Shown here piece after piece: positions 9,111 through 17,564 of a stretch of DNA of 64,000 bases; within the stretch, counting starts at the first letter, position 1, and the number at the start of each line of letters is the position of its first letter. Both the position numbers and the translations under genes were made by a program. Origin of the DNA: Olleya namhaensis (GTDB taxonomy: Bacteria; Bacteroidota; Bacteroidia; Flavobacteriales; Flavobacteriaceae); the NCBI RefSeq assembly GCF_900114005.1, contig NZ_FORM01000003.1:186001-250000 (forward strand), in the 5' to 3' direction. The notes under the pieces are model-generated. The model was not told where the DNA came from. It did not search any database and saw only the letters and a program-made list of their open reading frames with translations.

Positions 9111-9530
9111 CTAATCTTTAAAACGCTCCCATTTAATCAACATAAATTTATCCCCTAGTTCAGTAACAACAACACCTGCGCCTTTAATATTTTGAGCATT
9201 ACTAAAATAAACACCCAGTTCTGTAGCGTTTAAAATCTTATAGGTTGGATGGTAATTAGAATTGTAAGGGCGTTTAATATTGTATTTTTTCACCCAATTC
9301 ATGATACTGACGTGAGAGATACCTAAAATGCGTTCGATTTCTCGATAAGTCAATCCTTCTAAGTATAATTGCAGCGACTTGTTAACGTAGTAGTCATCTA
9401 TCTTCTTACCTATCTTATTAACAGAGAAAAAATAGTTGCATTTTTTACACTTATAACGCTGTCTATCGTTAACAATTCCGCTTTTAATGTAATGGTCTGA
9501 TCCACAATTGGGACATAAATCTACAGTCAT
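9111..9530 (-). CDS. Orphan InsA-like zinc-ribbon/helix-turn-helix DNA-binding protein
   Basis: A 139-residue protein with a four-cysteine zinc ribbon (C6, C9, C28, C31; CPNCGSDHYIKSG and RYKCKKCNYFF) followed by a helix-turn-helix (about 59-82, LTYREIERILGISHVSIMNW). This is the fold of InsA, the DNA-binding protein of IS1. A further C-terminal part of about 40 residues has no counterpart in InsA. No InsB (DDE transposase) reading frame and no terminal inverted repeats are seen around it. It therefore looks like a stand-alone, possibly domesticated transcription factor. Its position between the porin operon and the aldehyde dehydrogenase operon makes a role in controlling one of these possible. 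Confidence 0.75.
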   Translation of the reverse strand: MTVDLCPNCGSDHYIKSGIVNDRQRYKCKKCNYFFSVNKIGKKIDDYYVNKSLQLYLEGLTYREIERILGISHVSIMNWVKKYNIKRPYNSNYHPTYKILNATELGVYFSNAQNIKGAGVVVTELGDKFMLIKWERFKD

Positions 9531-9605
9531 GTATATTAATTTAGCATAAATATATCAATTTAGCAATAAAATAAAAGCCAAATTGTTAAATAATTAATTA
9601 TTACC

Positions 9606-9651
9606 CTAAAAAAAAGCCCTAAAACCAACAATATCATTGATTTTTAGAGCT
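9606..9651 (-). terminator. Terminator of the aldehyde dehydrogenase/DUF779 operon
   Basis: AGCCCTAAAA (9615-9624) pairs with TTTTAGAGCT (9642-9651) with one mismatch. The A-run at 9608-9615 becomes a U-run on the minus strand, as expected downstream of the stop codon at 9684. Confidence 0.65.
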
Positions 9652-9683
9652 TATATTATTAAAATAGGAATACCTGTTTAAAA

Positions 9684-10037
9684 TCAGCTATTAAAAAAAG
9701 CCTCCTCTTCTGTAGTTAATAATCTAGAATGAATTAAAAACCGAAGTCCTAAAGGGATTTCTAAAGAAAAGCTAGCACCACGACCTTCTGTTATGTCCAC
9801 AGTAAGATGTGTGTGCTTCCAATATTCAAATTGATCTTGATTCATATAAAAATTAACGCCTTTTAGCGTCCCTAACAACACATCGCTTTCATCCAGATAC
9901 ATATCCCCTTTTTCAAAAACCATAGGCGCAGACCCGTCACAACACCCACCACTTTGATGAAAAATTAAATCGCCATGTTTTGCTTTTAGTTGTTCCAAAA
10001 CCGTTATTGCTGCTTCTGTAATTGCTACTCTTTCCAT
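9684..10037 (-). CDS. DUF779 family protein
   Basis: A 117-residue cytoplasmic protein containing the conserved block GGCCDGSAPM (about residues 30-39). DUF779 genes are commonly found directly after acetaldehyde-type aldehyde dehydrogenases, as here (79 nt downstream). The paired cysteines suggest metal or thiol chemistry, but no function is established to my knowledge. The gene ends 32 nt before a hairpin terminator. Confidence 0.85.
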   Translation of the reverse strand: MERVAITEAAITVLEQLKAKHGDLIFHQSGGCCDGSAPMVFEKGDMYLDESDVLLGTLKGVNFYMNQDQFEYWKHTHLTVDITEGRGASFSLEIPLGLRFLIHSRLLTTEEEAFFNS

Positions 10038-10115
10038 AACTTAAATGTATTAAAAAAGGCGGAATTAACTAAACTCAGCCTTTTGTACTATTAATAAGAC
10101 GTTTCTAAATAACTA

Positions 10116-11615
10116 CTAAAAGAACCCTAACTTGTTTTTATCATAAGAGATTAACATGTTTTTAGTTTGACGATAGTAGTTTAGCATCATCACATGATTT
10201 TCTCTACCAAATCCAGATTTTTTATAACCTCCAAATGGTGCATGCGCAGGATACGCGTGGTAACAGTTTACCCAAACACGACCCGCTTTTATTGCACGCG
10301 GAATTTGATATAATTGGTGTGCATCTCTAGTCCAAACGCCTGCTCCAAGTCCGTAAAGCGTATCGTTAGCAATTTCAATCGCTTCAGCCTCATCTTTAAA
10401 TTTAGTCACACAAGCTACCGGTCCAAAAATTTCTTCTTGGAAGACTCTCATTTTATTATGACCTTCTAATAAGGTTGGTTTTATGTAAAACCCATTTGCT
10501 AGATTACCACTTAGATTATTTGCAGATCCCCCGGATAATACTTTAGCACCTTCGTCTTTACCTATTTTAAAATACGATTGTATTTTCTCATGCTGATCTT
10601 TAGAAGCTTGTGCCCCAACCATTGTATTTACATCGTATGGGTTATCTTGTATAATGGCATTTGTGCGCGCCACAACGCGTTTCATAAACGCTTCATAGAT
10701 ATCTTCTTGAACCAATATTCTAGAAGGTGCAGTACAAACTTCTCCTTGATTAAAAGCAAATAATACGGCACCTTCAATAGCTTTATCTAAAAAGGCATCG
10801 TCATGATCCATAACAGAGTTAAAGAAAACATTTGGAGACTTACCACCTAATTCCATAGTTACAGGATTCAAGTTTTTAGAAGCATATTGCATAATTAATT
10901 GCCCTGTTGTTGTTTCCCCTGTAAAGGCTACTTTATCCACTTTCGCGCTTGACGCTAATGGTTTTCCGGCTTCTGGTCCAAAACCATGCACTATATTTAT
11001 AACACCTGGAGGGAAGACATCTGCAATTTTCTCCATTAATAATGTTGCTGTAGAGGGTGTTTGTTCTGCAGGTTTTAAAACCACACAATTACCTGTTACT
11101 AATGCTGGCGGTAATTTCCAAGACAACATTAATAGCGGAAAATTCCATGGTATAATTTGACCAATAACACCTAAAGGCTCCTTAATATTCATGGATAATG
11201 TATTTTGATCTAACTCGGTTGCACTTCCTTCTTCAGATCTAATACACGCTGCAAAATAACGCCAATGGTCTATTGCTAAAGGGACATCTGCATTTAAAGT
11301 TTCACGGATAGGCTTACCATTATCGCAGGTTTCCATAACTGCAAACTCTTCTAAATTGGCTTCAATAATATCGGCTACTTTATTTAATAACGTGGCTCTC
11401 TCCGTTGCTGAGGTATTTCCCCAAGCTTCTTTGGCAGCATTGGCAGCATCTAAAGCCAGCTCGACATCCTCTTTCTGAGAACGCGGATATTTTGCTATTA
11501 AACTATTATCTATTGGAGAGGTGTTCTCAAAATATTGTCCACCTAAAGGTTCTACAAATTTACCGTTTATAAAATTGCCGTATTTCTCTTTAAATTCAGG
11601 TTTAGAATAACTCAT
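10116..11615 (-). CDS. NAD(P)-dependent aldehyde dehydrogenase (acetaldehyde dehydrogenase type)
   Basis: A complete 499-residue aldehyde dehydrogenase that oxidises an aldehyde to the carboxylate. The general base is E255 in TMELGGKSPN and the catalytic cysteine C294 in NQGEVCTAPSR; the cofactor-binding residues are in IIPWNFP and VVLKPAEQTP. The GEVCTAPSR form and the DUF779 partner match the ExaC/AcoD group that acts on acetaldehyde and similar short aldehydes. A divergent AraC-type regulator gene begins 173 nt away, and repeat sites lie in between. The acetate produced would feed the acyl-CoA synthetase encoded at the left end of the window. Confidence 0.93.
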   Translation of the reverse strand: MSYSKPEFKEKYGNFINGKFVEPLGGQYFENTSPIDNSLIAKYPRSQKEDVELALDAANAAKEAWGNTSATERATLLNKVADIIEANLEEFAVMETCDNGKPIRETLNADVPLAIDHWRYFAACIRSEEGSATELDQNTLSMNIKEPLGVIGQIIPWNFPLLMLSWKLPPALVTGNCVVLKPAEQTPSTATLLMEKIADVFPPGVINIVHGFGPEAGKPLASSAKVDKVAFTGETTTGQLIMQYASKNLNPVTMELGGKSPNVFFNSVMDHDDAFLDKAIEGAVLFAFNQGEVCTAPSRILVQEDIYEAFMKRVVARTNAIIQDNPYDVNTMVGAQASKDQHEKIQSYFKIGKDEGAKVLSGGSANNLSGNLANGFYIKPTLLEGHNKMRVFQEEIFGPVACVTKFKDEAEAIEIANDTLYGLGAGVWTRDAHQLYQIPRAIKAGRVWVNCYHAYPAHAPFGGYKKSGFGRENHVMMLNYYRQTKNMLISYDKNKLGFF

Positions 11616-11680
11616 GTAATTTCATGTTAAATTAGTAAATAGATAATTTATTAGTTTAAAAAATAGATTATCTTTAGTTT

Positions 11681-11768
11681 TGATAAAGTTATTTTATCAT
11701 ATTCTAATTCTATTGAACAGAATTATCATAATCTTGAACATATCTATTATTAACAAATTTATGTTCAA
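11681..11768. promoter_or_regulatory. Candidate AraC operator region between ALDH and its regulator
   Basis: Two direct copies of TTGAACA (11713-11719 and 11734-11740) are 21 bp apart, two helical turns, as expected for AraC-family direct-repeat sites. An inverted copy TGTTCAA lies at 11762-11768, just before the regulator gene. An inverted repeat TGATAAA-N5-TTTATCA spans 11681-11699 nearer the aldehyde dehydrogenase. Binding by the neighbouring AraC protein is inferred. Confidence 0.5.
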
Positions 11769-11788
11769 ATTTTATTGTAGTATTGATT

Positions 11789-12709
11789 ATGCAGTCCTTA
11801 TTAAACAATCATAAAAGCAACAGAAAACTGACCACCTTAGTGGAAAACAGAACAACGTATAATGCAGATTATGCAGAGCTTAATATATATGAAACACACG
11901 CTTTCGCGGAAAAAGTCTCGTTGACGTTTAACTTCCCAATTATTGCAAGTATGTTAACTGGACAGAAAGTTATGCATTTAGATGGTTTTGACCCTTTTGA
12001 TTTTTTTCCAGGTGAATCTGTAGTGATGCCAACCAATAAAGAAATGGTAATTGATTTTCCTATTGCCACAAAAGAACAACCAACACAATGTTTAGCCTTA
12101 GGCATTGATGCTTTTAAAATTGATGAGGTTGTAGAAAAATTTAACCAACAAGTGGCTATTGAAAATGAAAATAACAGTTGGGATTTAAATAAAACCACAT
12201 CACACTTAATAAATAACACAGATGTTAATCATTTAATAGAACGCCTGACTTACACTTTTACAAACAATAATAAATCTAAGGATGTGTTGTTGGATTTAAT
12301 GATTCAGGAATTAATTGTTAGGCTATTACAAACCAAAGCCAAGTCTTTAATTATTAATGATCCTAATCAGGTTTTTAACGACACTAGAATAGGCACCGTT
12401 ATTAAATATATAAAAGACAACTTAACTGATAAAGATATTAGTGTTGATCTGCTGGCTAAAAAAGCTTACATGAGCACATCGCACTTCCATAAACAGTTTA
12501 AAAACACCTTAGGCATCTCTCCAATTGATTATATAAATTCTGAAAAGATTAAATTTTCTAAAAAGCTAATTAAAGAATCTAAAGATTTTAGAATGTCTGA
12601 AATTGCCTTTAAATCTGGTTTTAATAATACCAGTTACTTTAATAGACAATTTAAAAAAATGGAACTAATGACGCCTCAACAATTTAAGGCGTCCGTTAAT
12701 AAAGCTTAA
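11789..12709 (+). CDS. AraC family transcriptional regulator
   Basis: A 306-residue regulator with an N-terminal effector domain and a C-terminal double helix-turn-helix (about 205-300; DKDISVDLLAKKAYMSTSHF and SEIAFKSGFNNTSYFNRQFK). I prefer the ATG at 11789 over a TTG two codons earlier. It is transcribed away from the aldehyde dehydrogenase operon, with paired TTGAACA sites in the gap, so it likely activates that operon in response to an alcohol or aldehyde. Its stop overlaps by 4 nt the end of the convergent symporter gene. Confidence 0.9.
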   Translation: MQSLLNNHKSNRKLTTLVENRTTYNADYAELNIYETHAFAEKVSLTFNFPIIASMLTGQKVMHLDGFDPFDFFPGESVVMPTNKEMVIDFPIATKEQPTQCLALGIDAFKIDEVVEKFNQQVAIENENNSWDLNKTTSHLINNTDVNHLIERLTYTFTNNNKSKDVLLDLMIQELIVRLLQTKAKSLIINDPNQVFNDTRIGTVIKYIKDNLTDKDISVDLLAKKAYMSTSHFHKQFKNTLGISPIDYINSEKIKFSKKLIKESKDFRMSEIAFKSGFNNTSYFNRQFKKMELMTPQQFKASVNKA

Positions 12710-14091
12710 ACTTGTTTTGCCTCTTTCATCCTCTTAAAATAATCTTTTGCTGCTTTTATTACTCTTGGCGATAAGATTAAAGTTGCTGTCATTGTCGGAA
12801 TTGCCATTAATGCAAAAACACCATCAATTAAATTAATCATTAAAGCTAAAGATGTTGTTGCTCCTAAAATAATACTGACTATATAAAAGTAATTGTAGTA
12901 GTGTTTGTTTTTATCTCCTATTAAAAAGGATAAACATTTACTTCCGTAATAAGAATACGAAAACAGTGACGATACACTAAACACAACAATACATATTAAC
13001 AATAGATACTTACCATAAAGTGGCATTGCACTACTAAATGCTTTTGCTGTTAAGCTAACTCCATTAGCATCTGTGGTTTCCCAAACACCAGTTACTAAAA
13101 TAGCTAAAGCAGTAAGTGTACATACAATTAATGTATCTATCGCAGGTCCTAACATGGCTACTAAACCTTCGCGAATAGGCTCGTTAGTTTTTGCTGCACC
13201 ATGCGCTAAAGGCGCTGTACCTATACCTGCTTCGTTTGAAAATGCACCACGTCGGATACCTAAAACTATCAATCCACCTAAAAGACCTCCTAAAAAAGCA
13301 TCTCCTTTATAATTTTCTGCTGCAAAAGCATCTGTGAAAATCAATTTAAAATAAGTTGGCACGACTTCCGCATTAGCGAACAAAATAATAAGTATCAATA
13401 CAAAATATAGTAATACCATACTAGGTACTAGTTTAGATGCCACCTTGCTTATTCGGTTTAACCCCCCTAAAATAACCACTGAAGTAATAGTTACTAATAC
13501 CAATCCTATGATTAAATTTGAGGTAAAATTTACAGTAATTCCGTTAGGTTTTAAGACAATATCGTTGATGGCTTGCGTTAATTGATTGACATTAAAAACG
13601 GGTAATGCCCCTATTAATCCACAGGCGCTAAAAAACATAGCTAACGGTTTCCAGTTTTTACCTAATCCTTCCATTATAAAGTACATTGGACCACCTTGGG
13701 TATTACCTTCACTATCCTTACCACGATACATTATAGCTAAACTTGAGGTAAAAAACTTGGTAGACATCCCTACTATTGCACTAATCCACATCCAAAATAC
13801 AGCGCCTGGTCCTCCAATAGAAATTGCCACTGCTACTCCTGCAATATTCCCCATACCAATGGTCGAGGATAACGCAGTTGTCAAGGCTTGAAAATGAGTG
13901 ATTTCTCCAGTGTCTTCTGGGTTATCATACTTACCACGAAGGACTTGTATGGCATGTCCCAAATACCTAAATGGTAAAAATTTAGATAATATCAATAGAT
14001 ATAATCCACCTCCAATTAATAAAATTAGTAAAGGTAGACCCCAAACAAAAGAAGCAAAATCTCCAACCCACTCATTTATTTTATCGTACAT
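12706..14091 (-). CDS. Alanine/glycine:cation symporter (AGCS family)
   Basis: A 461-residue inner-membrane sodium/amino acid symporter with about ten or eleven helices. Family blocks are GNIAGVAVAISIGGPGAVFW, WISAIVGMSTKF, GGPMYFI and RRGAFSNEAGIGTAPLAHG. It carries alanine or glycine with sodium into the cytoplasm. The gene is isolated, convergent with the AraC regulator and divergent from the acyltransferase-like gene, with 44 nt between the latter two starts. Confidence 0.92.
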   Translation of the reverse strand: MYDKINEWVGDFASFVWGLPLLILLIGGGLYLLILSKFLPFRYLGHAIQVLRGKYDNPEDTGEITHFQALTTALSSTIGMGNIAGVAVAISIGGPGAVFWMWISAIVGMSTKFFTSSLAIMYRGKDSEGNTQGGPMYFIMEGLGKNWKPLAMFFSACGLIGALPVFNVNQLTQAINDIVLKPNGITVNFTSNLIIGLVLVTITSVVILGGLNRISKVASKLVPSMVLLYFVLILIILFANAEVVPTYFKLIFTDAFAAENYKGDAFLGGLLGGLIVLGIRRGAFSNEAGIGTAPLAHGAAKTNEPIREGLVAMLGPAIDTLIVCTLTALAILVTGVWETTDANGVSLTAKAFSSAMPLYGKYLLLICIVVFSVSSLFSYSYYGSKCLSFLIGDKNKHYYNYFYIVSIILGATTSLALMINLIDGVFALMAIPTMTATLILSPRVIKAAKDYFKRMKEAKQV

Positions 14092-14135
14092 ATTATTCTA
14101 AAGTTTTAGACTTTAAATATAACTATTATCTTTAC

Positions 14136-15248
14136 ATGACTAACAAATATTACTACTTGAAACCAACCAGACTATTTTTTCTTGATGCTGTTAGAGCTTT
14201 TGCTATACTAATGATGCTACAAGGTCATTTTATAGATTCGCTTTTAAACCCGATTTATAGAGACACCTCTAATACGGTTTACAATGTATGGGCCTATTTT
14301 AGAGGGATTACCGCACCTACCTTTTTTACAATTACAGGATTAGTCTTTGTGTTTTTATTATTAAAAGCTAAAGAAAAAGGCACAGAACGCGAGCGAATTA
14401 AAAAAGGAATTAATCGCGGGCTATTGCTTATTATAATAGGTTATGCCTTACGATTCTCGTTTTTAAGCTTGATGTATGGTAAAGTTAACATGAATTTCCT
14501 ACAAGTGGATGTCCTGCAATGCATAGGGTTATCGCTATTAATTTTAATCTTATTATATAAAATTAGTTTTAAAAACGAATGGGTTTTAGCACTACTCTTC
14601 TTAATTCTAGGGTGTAGCATTTTTGTTTCGGAACCGTTGTACCGTACTTTAAATCTAGCGGATGCACCAATCCTTTTTGTTAATTATATAAGCCAGCAAA
14701 ATGGCTCTGTGTTTACTATTATTCCATGGTTTGGCTTTGTTGCTTTTGGTGGCTTTATTGCGGTATTATTTTTCAAGTTTGGACATAAAAACAACTACAA
14801 ACCTTTAAAAATTATTGGTTTTCTGGTTGTTGGTTTGGCATCAATATTCTTTTCCAGTGCGGGTTTAAAACTTATAGATAATCTGTTTGATATTCCGTTA
14901 TTTAATAAAAGTGCTAACTACAATTATTTGTTTAGTAGATTAGGTAATGTATTAGTGATCTTTGGCATATTCTACACTTTTGAAACGTACCTTAAACAAG
15001 CTATAATTACTAAAATAGGACAAAAAACATTGTCTATTTATGTGATTCATTTTATGATTATCTACGGTAGTTTTACGGGCTTAAGCTTAAAACACTTTTT
15101 ATACAAGAGTTTAAATCCAACCCAAGCCATCCTTGGAGCGATAGTGTTTATAGTGGTTGTTTGCTTTATTTCATTTTATTACGTAAAAACCAATACTTAT
15201 ATTTACAATAAGATAAGACGCTTTTATAAAAAGCTAAAAACTAAATAA
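14136..15248 (+). CDS. Membrane acyltransferase-like protein (HGSNAT/DUF1624 type)
   Basis: A 370-residue protein with about ten transmembrane helices. The N-terminal LDAVRAFAILMMLQGHF and FRGITAPTFFTITGLVF resemble the catalytic domain of heparan-alpha-glucosaminide N-acetyltransferase-like and related acyltransferases, with the conserved histidine in MLQGHF. It would move an acyl group across or at the inner membrane to a cell-envelope acceptor; substrate unknown. A TATCTTTA box at 14126-14133 ends 2 nt before the ATG, so the transcript may be leaderless or the promoter may lie elsewhere. A lysine-rich tail ends the protein. Confidence 0.8.
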   Translation: MTNKYYYLKPTRLFFLDAVRAFAILMMLQGHFIDSLLNPIYRDTSNTVYNVWAYFRGITAPTFFTITGLVFVFLLLKAKEKGTERERIKKGINRGLLLIIIGYALRFSFLSLMYGKVNMNFLQVDVLQCIGLSLLILILLYKISFKNEWVLALLFLILGCSIFVSEPLYRTLNLADAPILFVNYISQQNGSVFTIIPWFGFVAFGGFIAVLFFKFGHKNNYKPLKIIGFLVVGLASIFFSSAGLKLIDNLFDIPLFNKSANYNYLFSRLGNVLVIFGIFYTFETYLKQAIITKIGQKTLSIYVIHFMIIYGSFTGLSLKHFLYKSLNPTQAILGAIVFIVVVCFISFYYVKTNTYIYNKIRRFYKKLKTK

Positions 15249-15270
15249 ATGTTAAAGTGTATTATTATAT

Positions 15271-15291
15271 CTAACCGATTAGTTAGTTTTG
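15271..15291 (+). promoter_or_regulatory. TetR promoter with overlapping operator
   Basis: The palindrome CTAACCGATTAGTTAG (15271-15286) overlaps a TAGTTTTG -7 box (15284-15291) just before the TetR gene. It matches the second palindrome at 15895-15910 in 11 of 16 positions, which suggests autoregulation by the same repressor. Confidence 0.6.
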
Positions 15292-15308
15292 TTGTGTAAT
15301 TAAAAATA

Positions 15309-15872
15309 ATGGCTAGAAAAAAGCAATATATAGAGGAGGAAGTTGTTGACAAAGCAATGCAGTTGTTTTGGCGTAATGGCTACGAAAACACATCTATGCA
15401 GATGCTTGAAAAAGCAATGGGCATTAATAAGTTTTCCATCTACTCTAGCTTTGAAAGTAAACATGGTTTATTTTTAGAAAGCCTAAAACAATACAAAGCA
15501 AAAGTCAGTGTGACTTTAGAAAAGTTAAAAAACGGAACACAAGGTGTTGAAGACATCAAACAATTTTTTTACGATTCTGTAAGTTCTAGTTTTATAAGCG
15601 ACAATATAAAAGGCTGTTTAGTAACAAATACGTATAATGAGTTTTCTGAAACTGAAGATGAATTAGTGAAAGCACAAATGACTGCTTTTATGGCTAATCT
15701 AAAAGATATTATTATCCAAAAGTTAGCATTGGATAGCAGTAAAGACGAAGCAACAATATTAAAACAAGCTAACTTTTTACTTTTAGCAAAGCACGGATTA
15801 GCTGCTGCGTCAAGGGTAAATACAAAACAAGAAATAGAAGATTATATAGAAATGATTTTTAAAACAATTTAA
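15309..15872 (+). CDS. TetR/AcrR family transcriptional repressor
   Basis: A 187-residue repressor with an N-terminal helix-turn-helix (about 25-45, LEKAMGINKFSIYSSFESK) and a ligand-binding domain with one cysteine around residue 101 (IKGCLVTNTY). It lies just upstream of a five-gene thiol/redox operon and two similar palindromes flank it, one at its own promoter and one before the operon. The likely inducer is an electrophile, quinone or oxidant, inferred from the operon contents. Confidence 0.9.
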   Translation: MARKKQYIEEEVVDKAMQLFWRNGYENTSMQMLEKAMGINKFSIYSSFESKHGLFLESLKQYKAKVSVTLEKLKNGTQGVEDIKQFFYDSVSSSFISDNIKGCLVTNTYNEFSETEDELVKAQMTAFMANLKDIIIQKLALDSSKDEATILKQANFLLLAKHGLAAASRVNTKQEIEDYIEMIFKTI

Positions 15873-15894
15873 AATCATTTTTTTTAAACAATAA

Positions 15895-15910
15895 CTAAAC
15901 GAACGTTTAG
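15895..15910 (+). promoter_or_regulatory. TetR operator of the redox operon
   Basis: CTAAACGAACGTTTAG is a palindrome with two 7-bp arms (CTAAACG/CGTTTAG) around AA, 32 bp before the first operon gene. Its size and symmetry are usual for TetR-family operators. Confidence 0.65.
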
Positions 15911-15941
15911 AAAAATTAACAAACAATTAATAAAAATAATT

Positions 15942-16490
15942 ATGACAACTTTAAAAATTCACAACATTGCCTCTGCTCCTGAACAAGCAAAACCATTATT
16001 AGAAAAGTCTCAAAAGGCTTACGGAATGATTCCTGGGTTACATGGCGTATTAGCTGGAGCACCTCAATTATTAGACGCATACCAACAATTACACGAGTTA
16101 TTTACACAAACATCTTTTAATGAAGAAGAATTGACTGTGGTATGGCAAGCAATAAATGTTGAACACGGATGTCATTATTGTGTCCCTGCACACACAGGAA
16201 TTGCAAAAATGATGAAAGTTGATGATGCAATCACAGAAGCTTTACGTAACGAAACAGCTTTAGAAAATCCTAAACTAGAAGCTTTACGCACAATGGCATT
16301 AACAATTGTTAGAAACCGTGGTAATGTAACGCAAGACGATTTAACTACTTTTTATGCTGCTGGATATGGTGAGCAACAAGTATTAGAAATTATTTTAGGG
16401 TTATCTCAAAAAGTAATTAGTAACTATACAAACCACATTGCCAACACACCTGTTGATGATGCTTTCAAAGCTTTTACTTGGAAAAAATAA
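15942..16490 (+). CDS. Carboxymuconolactone decarboxylase/AhpD-like protein
   Basis: A 182-residue all-helical protein of the carboxymuconolactone decarboxylase/AhpD superfamily. The AhpD-type redox motif is present: C77 and C80 with H84 in EHGCHYCVPAHT. Such proteins reduce peroxiredoxin partners or peroxides and use a proton relay through the glutamate and histidine. It is the first gene of the TetR-controlled operon. A stem-loop follows the gene, which may set its expression above that of the later genes. Confidence 0.9.
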   Translation: MTTLKIHNIASAPEQAKPLLEKSQKAYGMIPGLHGVLAGAPQLLDAYQQLHELFTQTSFNEEELTVVWQAINVEHGCHYCVPAHTGIAKMMKVDDAITEALRNETALENPKLEALRTMALTIVRNRGNVTQDDLTTFYAAGYGEQQVLEIILGLSQKVISNYTNHIANTPVDDAFKAFTWKK

Positions 16491-16520
16491 GGTAATCCCT
16501 TTTATTACTAATAAATAGCT

Positions 16521-16552
16521 GTAAACCTTCTGTTACTTCTACAGAAGGTTTA
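16521..16552 (+). terminator. Intra-operon stem-loop
   Basis: GTAAACCTTCTGT (16521-16533) pairs with ACAGAAGGTTTAC (16540-16552) around TACTTCT or so. The U-run after it is weak (TAATTTTAT), so it is more likely an attenuator or RNA-stability element after the AhpD-like gene than a full stop. Confidence 0.5.
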
Positions 16553-16574
16553 CTAATTTTATAAAAAACATATT

Positions 16575-16889
16575 ATGATAAAAGTATCTGTAATGTACCC
16601 AAACGGTAAAGACGTCACGTTTGATTCTGATTACTACACTAACAGTCATTTACCAATGATTGTTAATGCACTTGGTGATGCCTTAAAAGGTTTAGAACTA
16701 GACTTAGGTATTGCTAGCAGAGTTCCGGGAGAGCCTGCTCCTTATGTCGCTATTGCACATTTAAAATTTGATGATGTTGCTGCTTTTCAAGCTGCTTTTG
16801 GACCTCATGCAAAAACGTTTGCTGATGATGTCAAAAATTATAGTAACGTTGAGGGACAACTTCAAATTAGTAACCTAGTAACTTTTTAA
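16575..16889 (+). CDS. EthD family protein
   Basis: A 104-residue single-domain protein of the dimeric alpha-beta barrel EthD family (MIKVSVMYPNGKD, then SHLPMIVNALG, then AFGPHAKTFADDV). EthD-like proteins accompany oxidative degradation or detoxification enzymes; a defined chemical role is rarely known. It lies 2 nt before the DsbA-like gene in the TetR operon. Confidence 0.88.
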   Translation: MIKVSVMYPNGKDVTFDSDYYTNSHLPMIVNALGDALKGLELDLGIASRVPGEPAPYVAIAHLKFDDVAAFQAAFGPHAKTFADDVKNYSNVEGQLQISNLVTF

Positions 16890-16891
16890 TT

Positions 16892-17539
16892 ATGACAAAA
16901 AAACTTAAAATAGATATCGTTTCTGACGTTGTATGTCCTTGGTGTACTATTGGATACAAACGCTTAGAAAAAGCAATAAAAGAACTTGGTGTTGAAGATC
17001 AAGTAGAAATAGAATGGCAACCGTTTGAGTTAAATCCAAACATGCCTGCCGAAGGTCAAAATGTAAACGAACATATTACAGAAAAATATGGCTCTACAAT
17101 AGAACAACAAAATCAGTCCAAACAACACATGACGGAAGTTGGGGCGGAATTAGGGTTTACTTTCGATTATTTTGATGATATGCGTATGGTCAATACTTTT
17201 GACGCACACGTTTTATTAGAATATGCTAAAGGTTTTGGTAAGCAAACAGAACTAAAAATGACACTTACTAAAGCGTTTTTTAGTGATCGAAAAGATGTCT
17301 CTAAACATGATGTTTTAAGAGCTGCATTGTTAGAAATTGGTTTAGATGCTGACGAAGCTTTAGCTAAATTAGACAATGAAGACGCACGCTTAGAAGTAAG
17401 AACAAAACAAGACTATTGGAAAAACATGGGCGTAAATTCTGTGCCAACTATTGTTTTTAATAGAAAAAGTGCAGTTACAGGCGCACAACCTGTGGATACC
17501 TTTAAACAAGTGCTTTCAGAATTAATCGCTGAACAATAA
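16892..17539 (+). CDS. DsbA family oxidoreductase (FrnE-like)
   Basis: A 215-residue thioredoxin-fold protein with the active site C15-P-W-C18 (DVVCPWCTIGYKRL) and the cis-proline region in GVNSVPTIVFN. There is no signal peptide, so it works in the cytoplasm as a disulfide isomerase or oxidoreductase, like FrnE. FrnE-like proteins are linked to oxidative stress tolerance. It lies third in the TetR-controlled operon. Confidence 0.92.
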   Translation: MTKKLKIDIVSDVVCPWCTIGYKRLEKAIKELGVEDQVEIEWQPFELNPNMPAEGQNVNEHITEKYGSTIEQQNQSKQHMTEVGAELGFTFDYFDDMRMVNTFDAHVLLEYAKGFGKQTELKMTLTKAFFSDRKDVSKHDVLRAALLEIGLDADEALAKLDNEDARLEVRTKQDYWKNMGVNSVPTIVFNRKSAVTGAQPVDTFKQVLSELIAEQ

Positions 17540-17564
17540 TATTTAATTATAAAATCACAATACT

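Noticed and set aside
9111-9530. Insertion sequence of the IS1 family
   Set aside because: Only an InsA-like protein is present. No DDE transposase, terminal inverted repeats or target-site duplication are visible around it.
11869-12219. Minus-strand 116-codon frame within the AraC gene
   Set aside because: Antisense shadow; the plus-strand protein has clear AraC motifs.
13073-13891. Plus-strand reading frames inside the AGCS symporter gene
   Set aside because: They are antisense shadows of a well-conserved transporter and have no promoter, family match or plausible composition.
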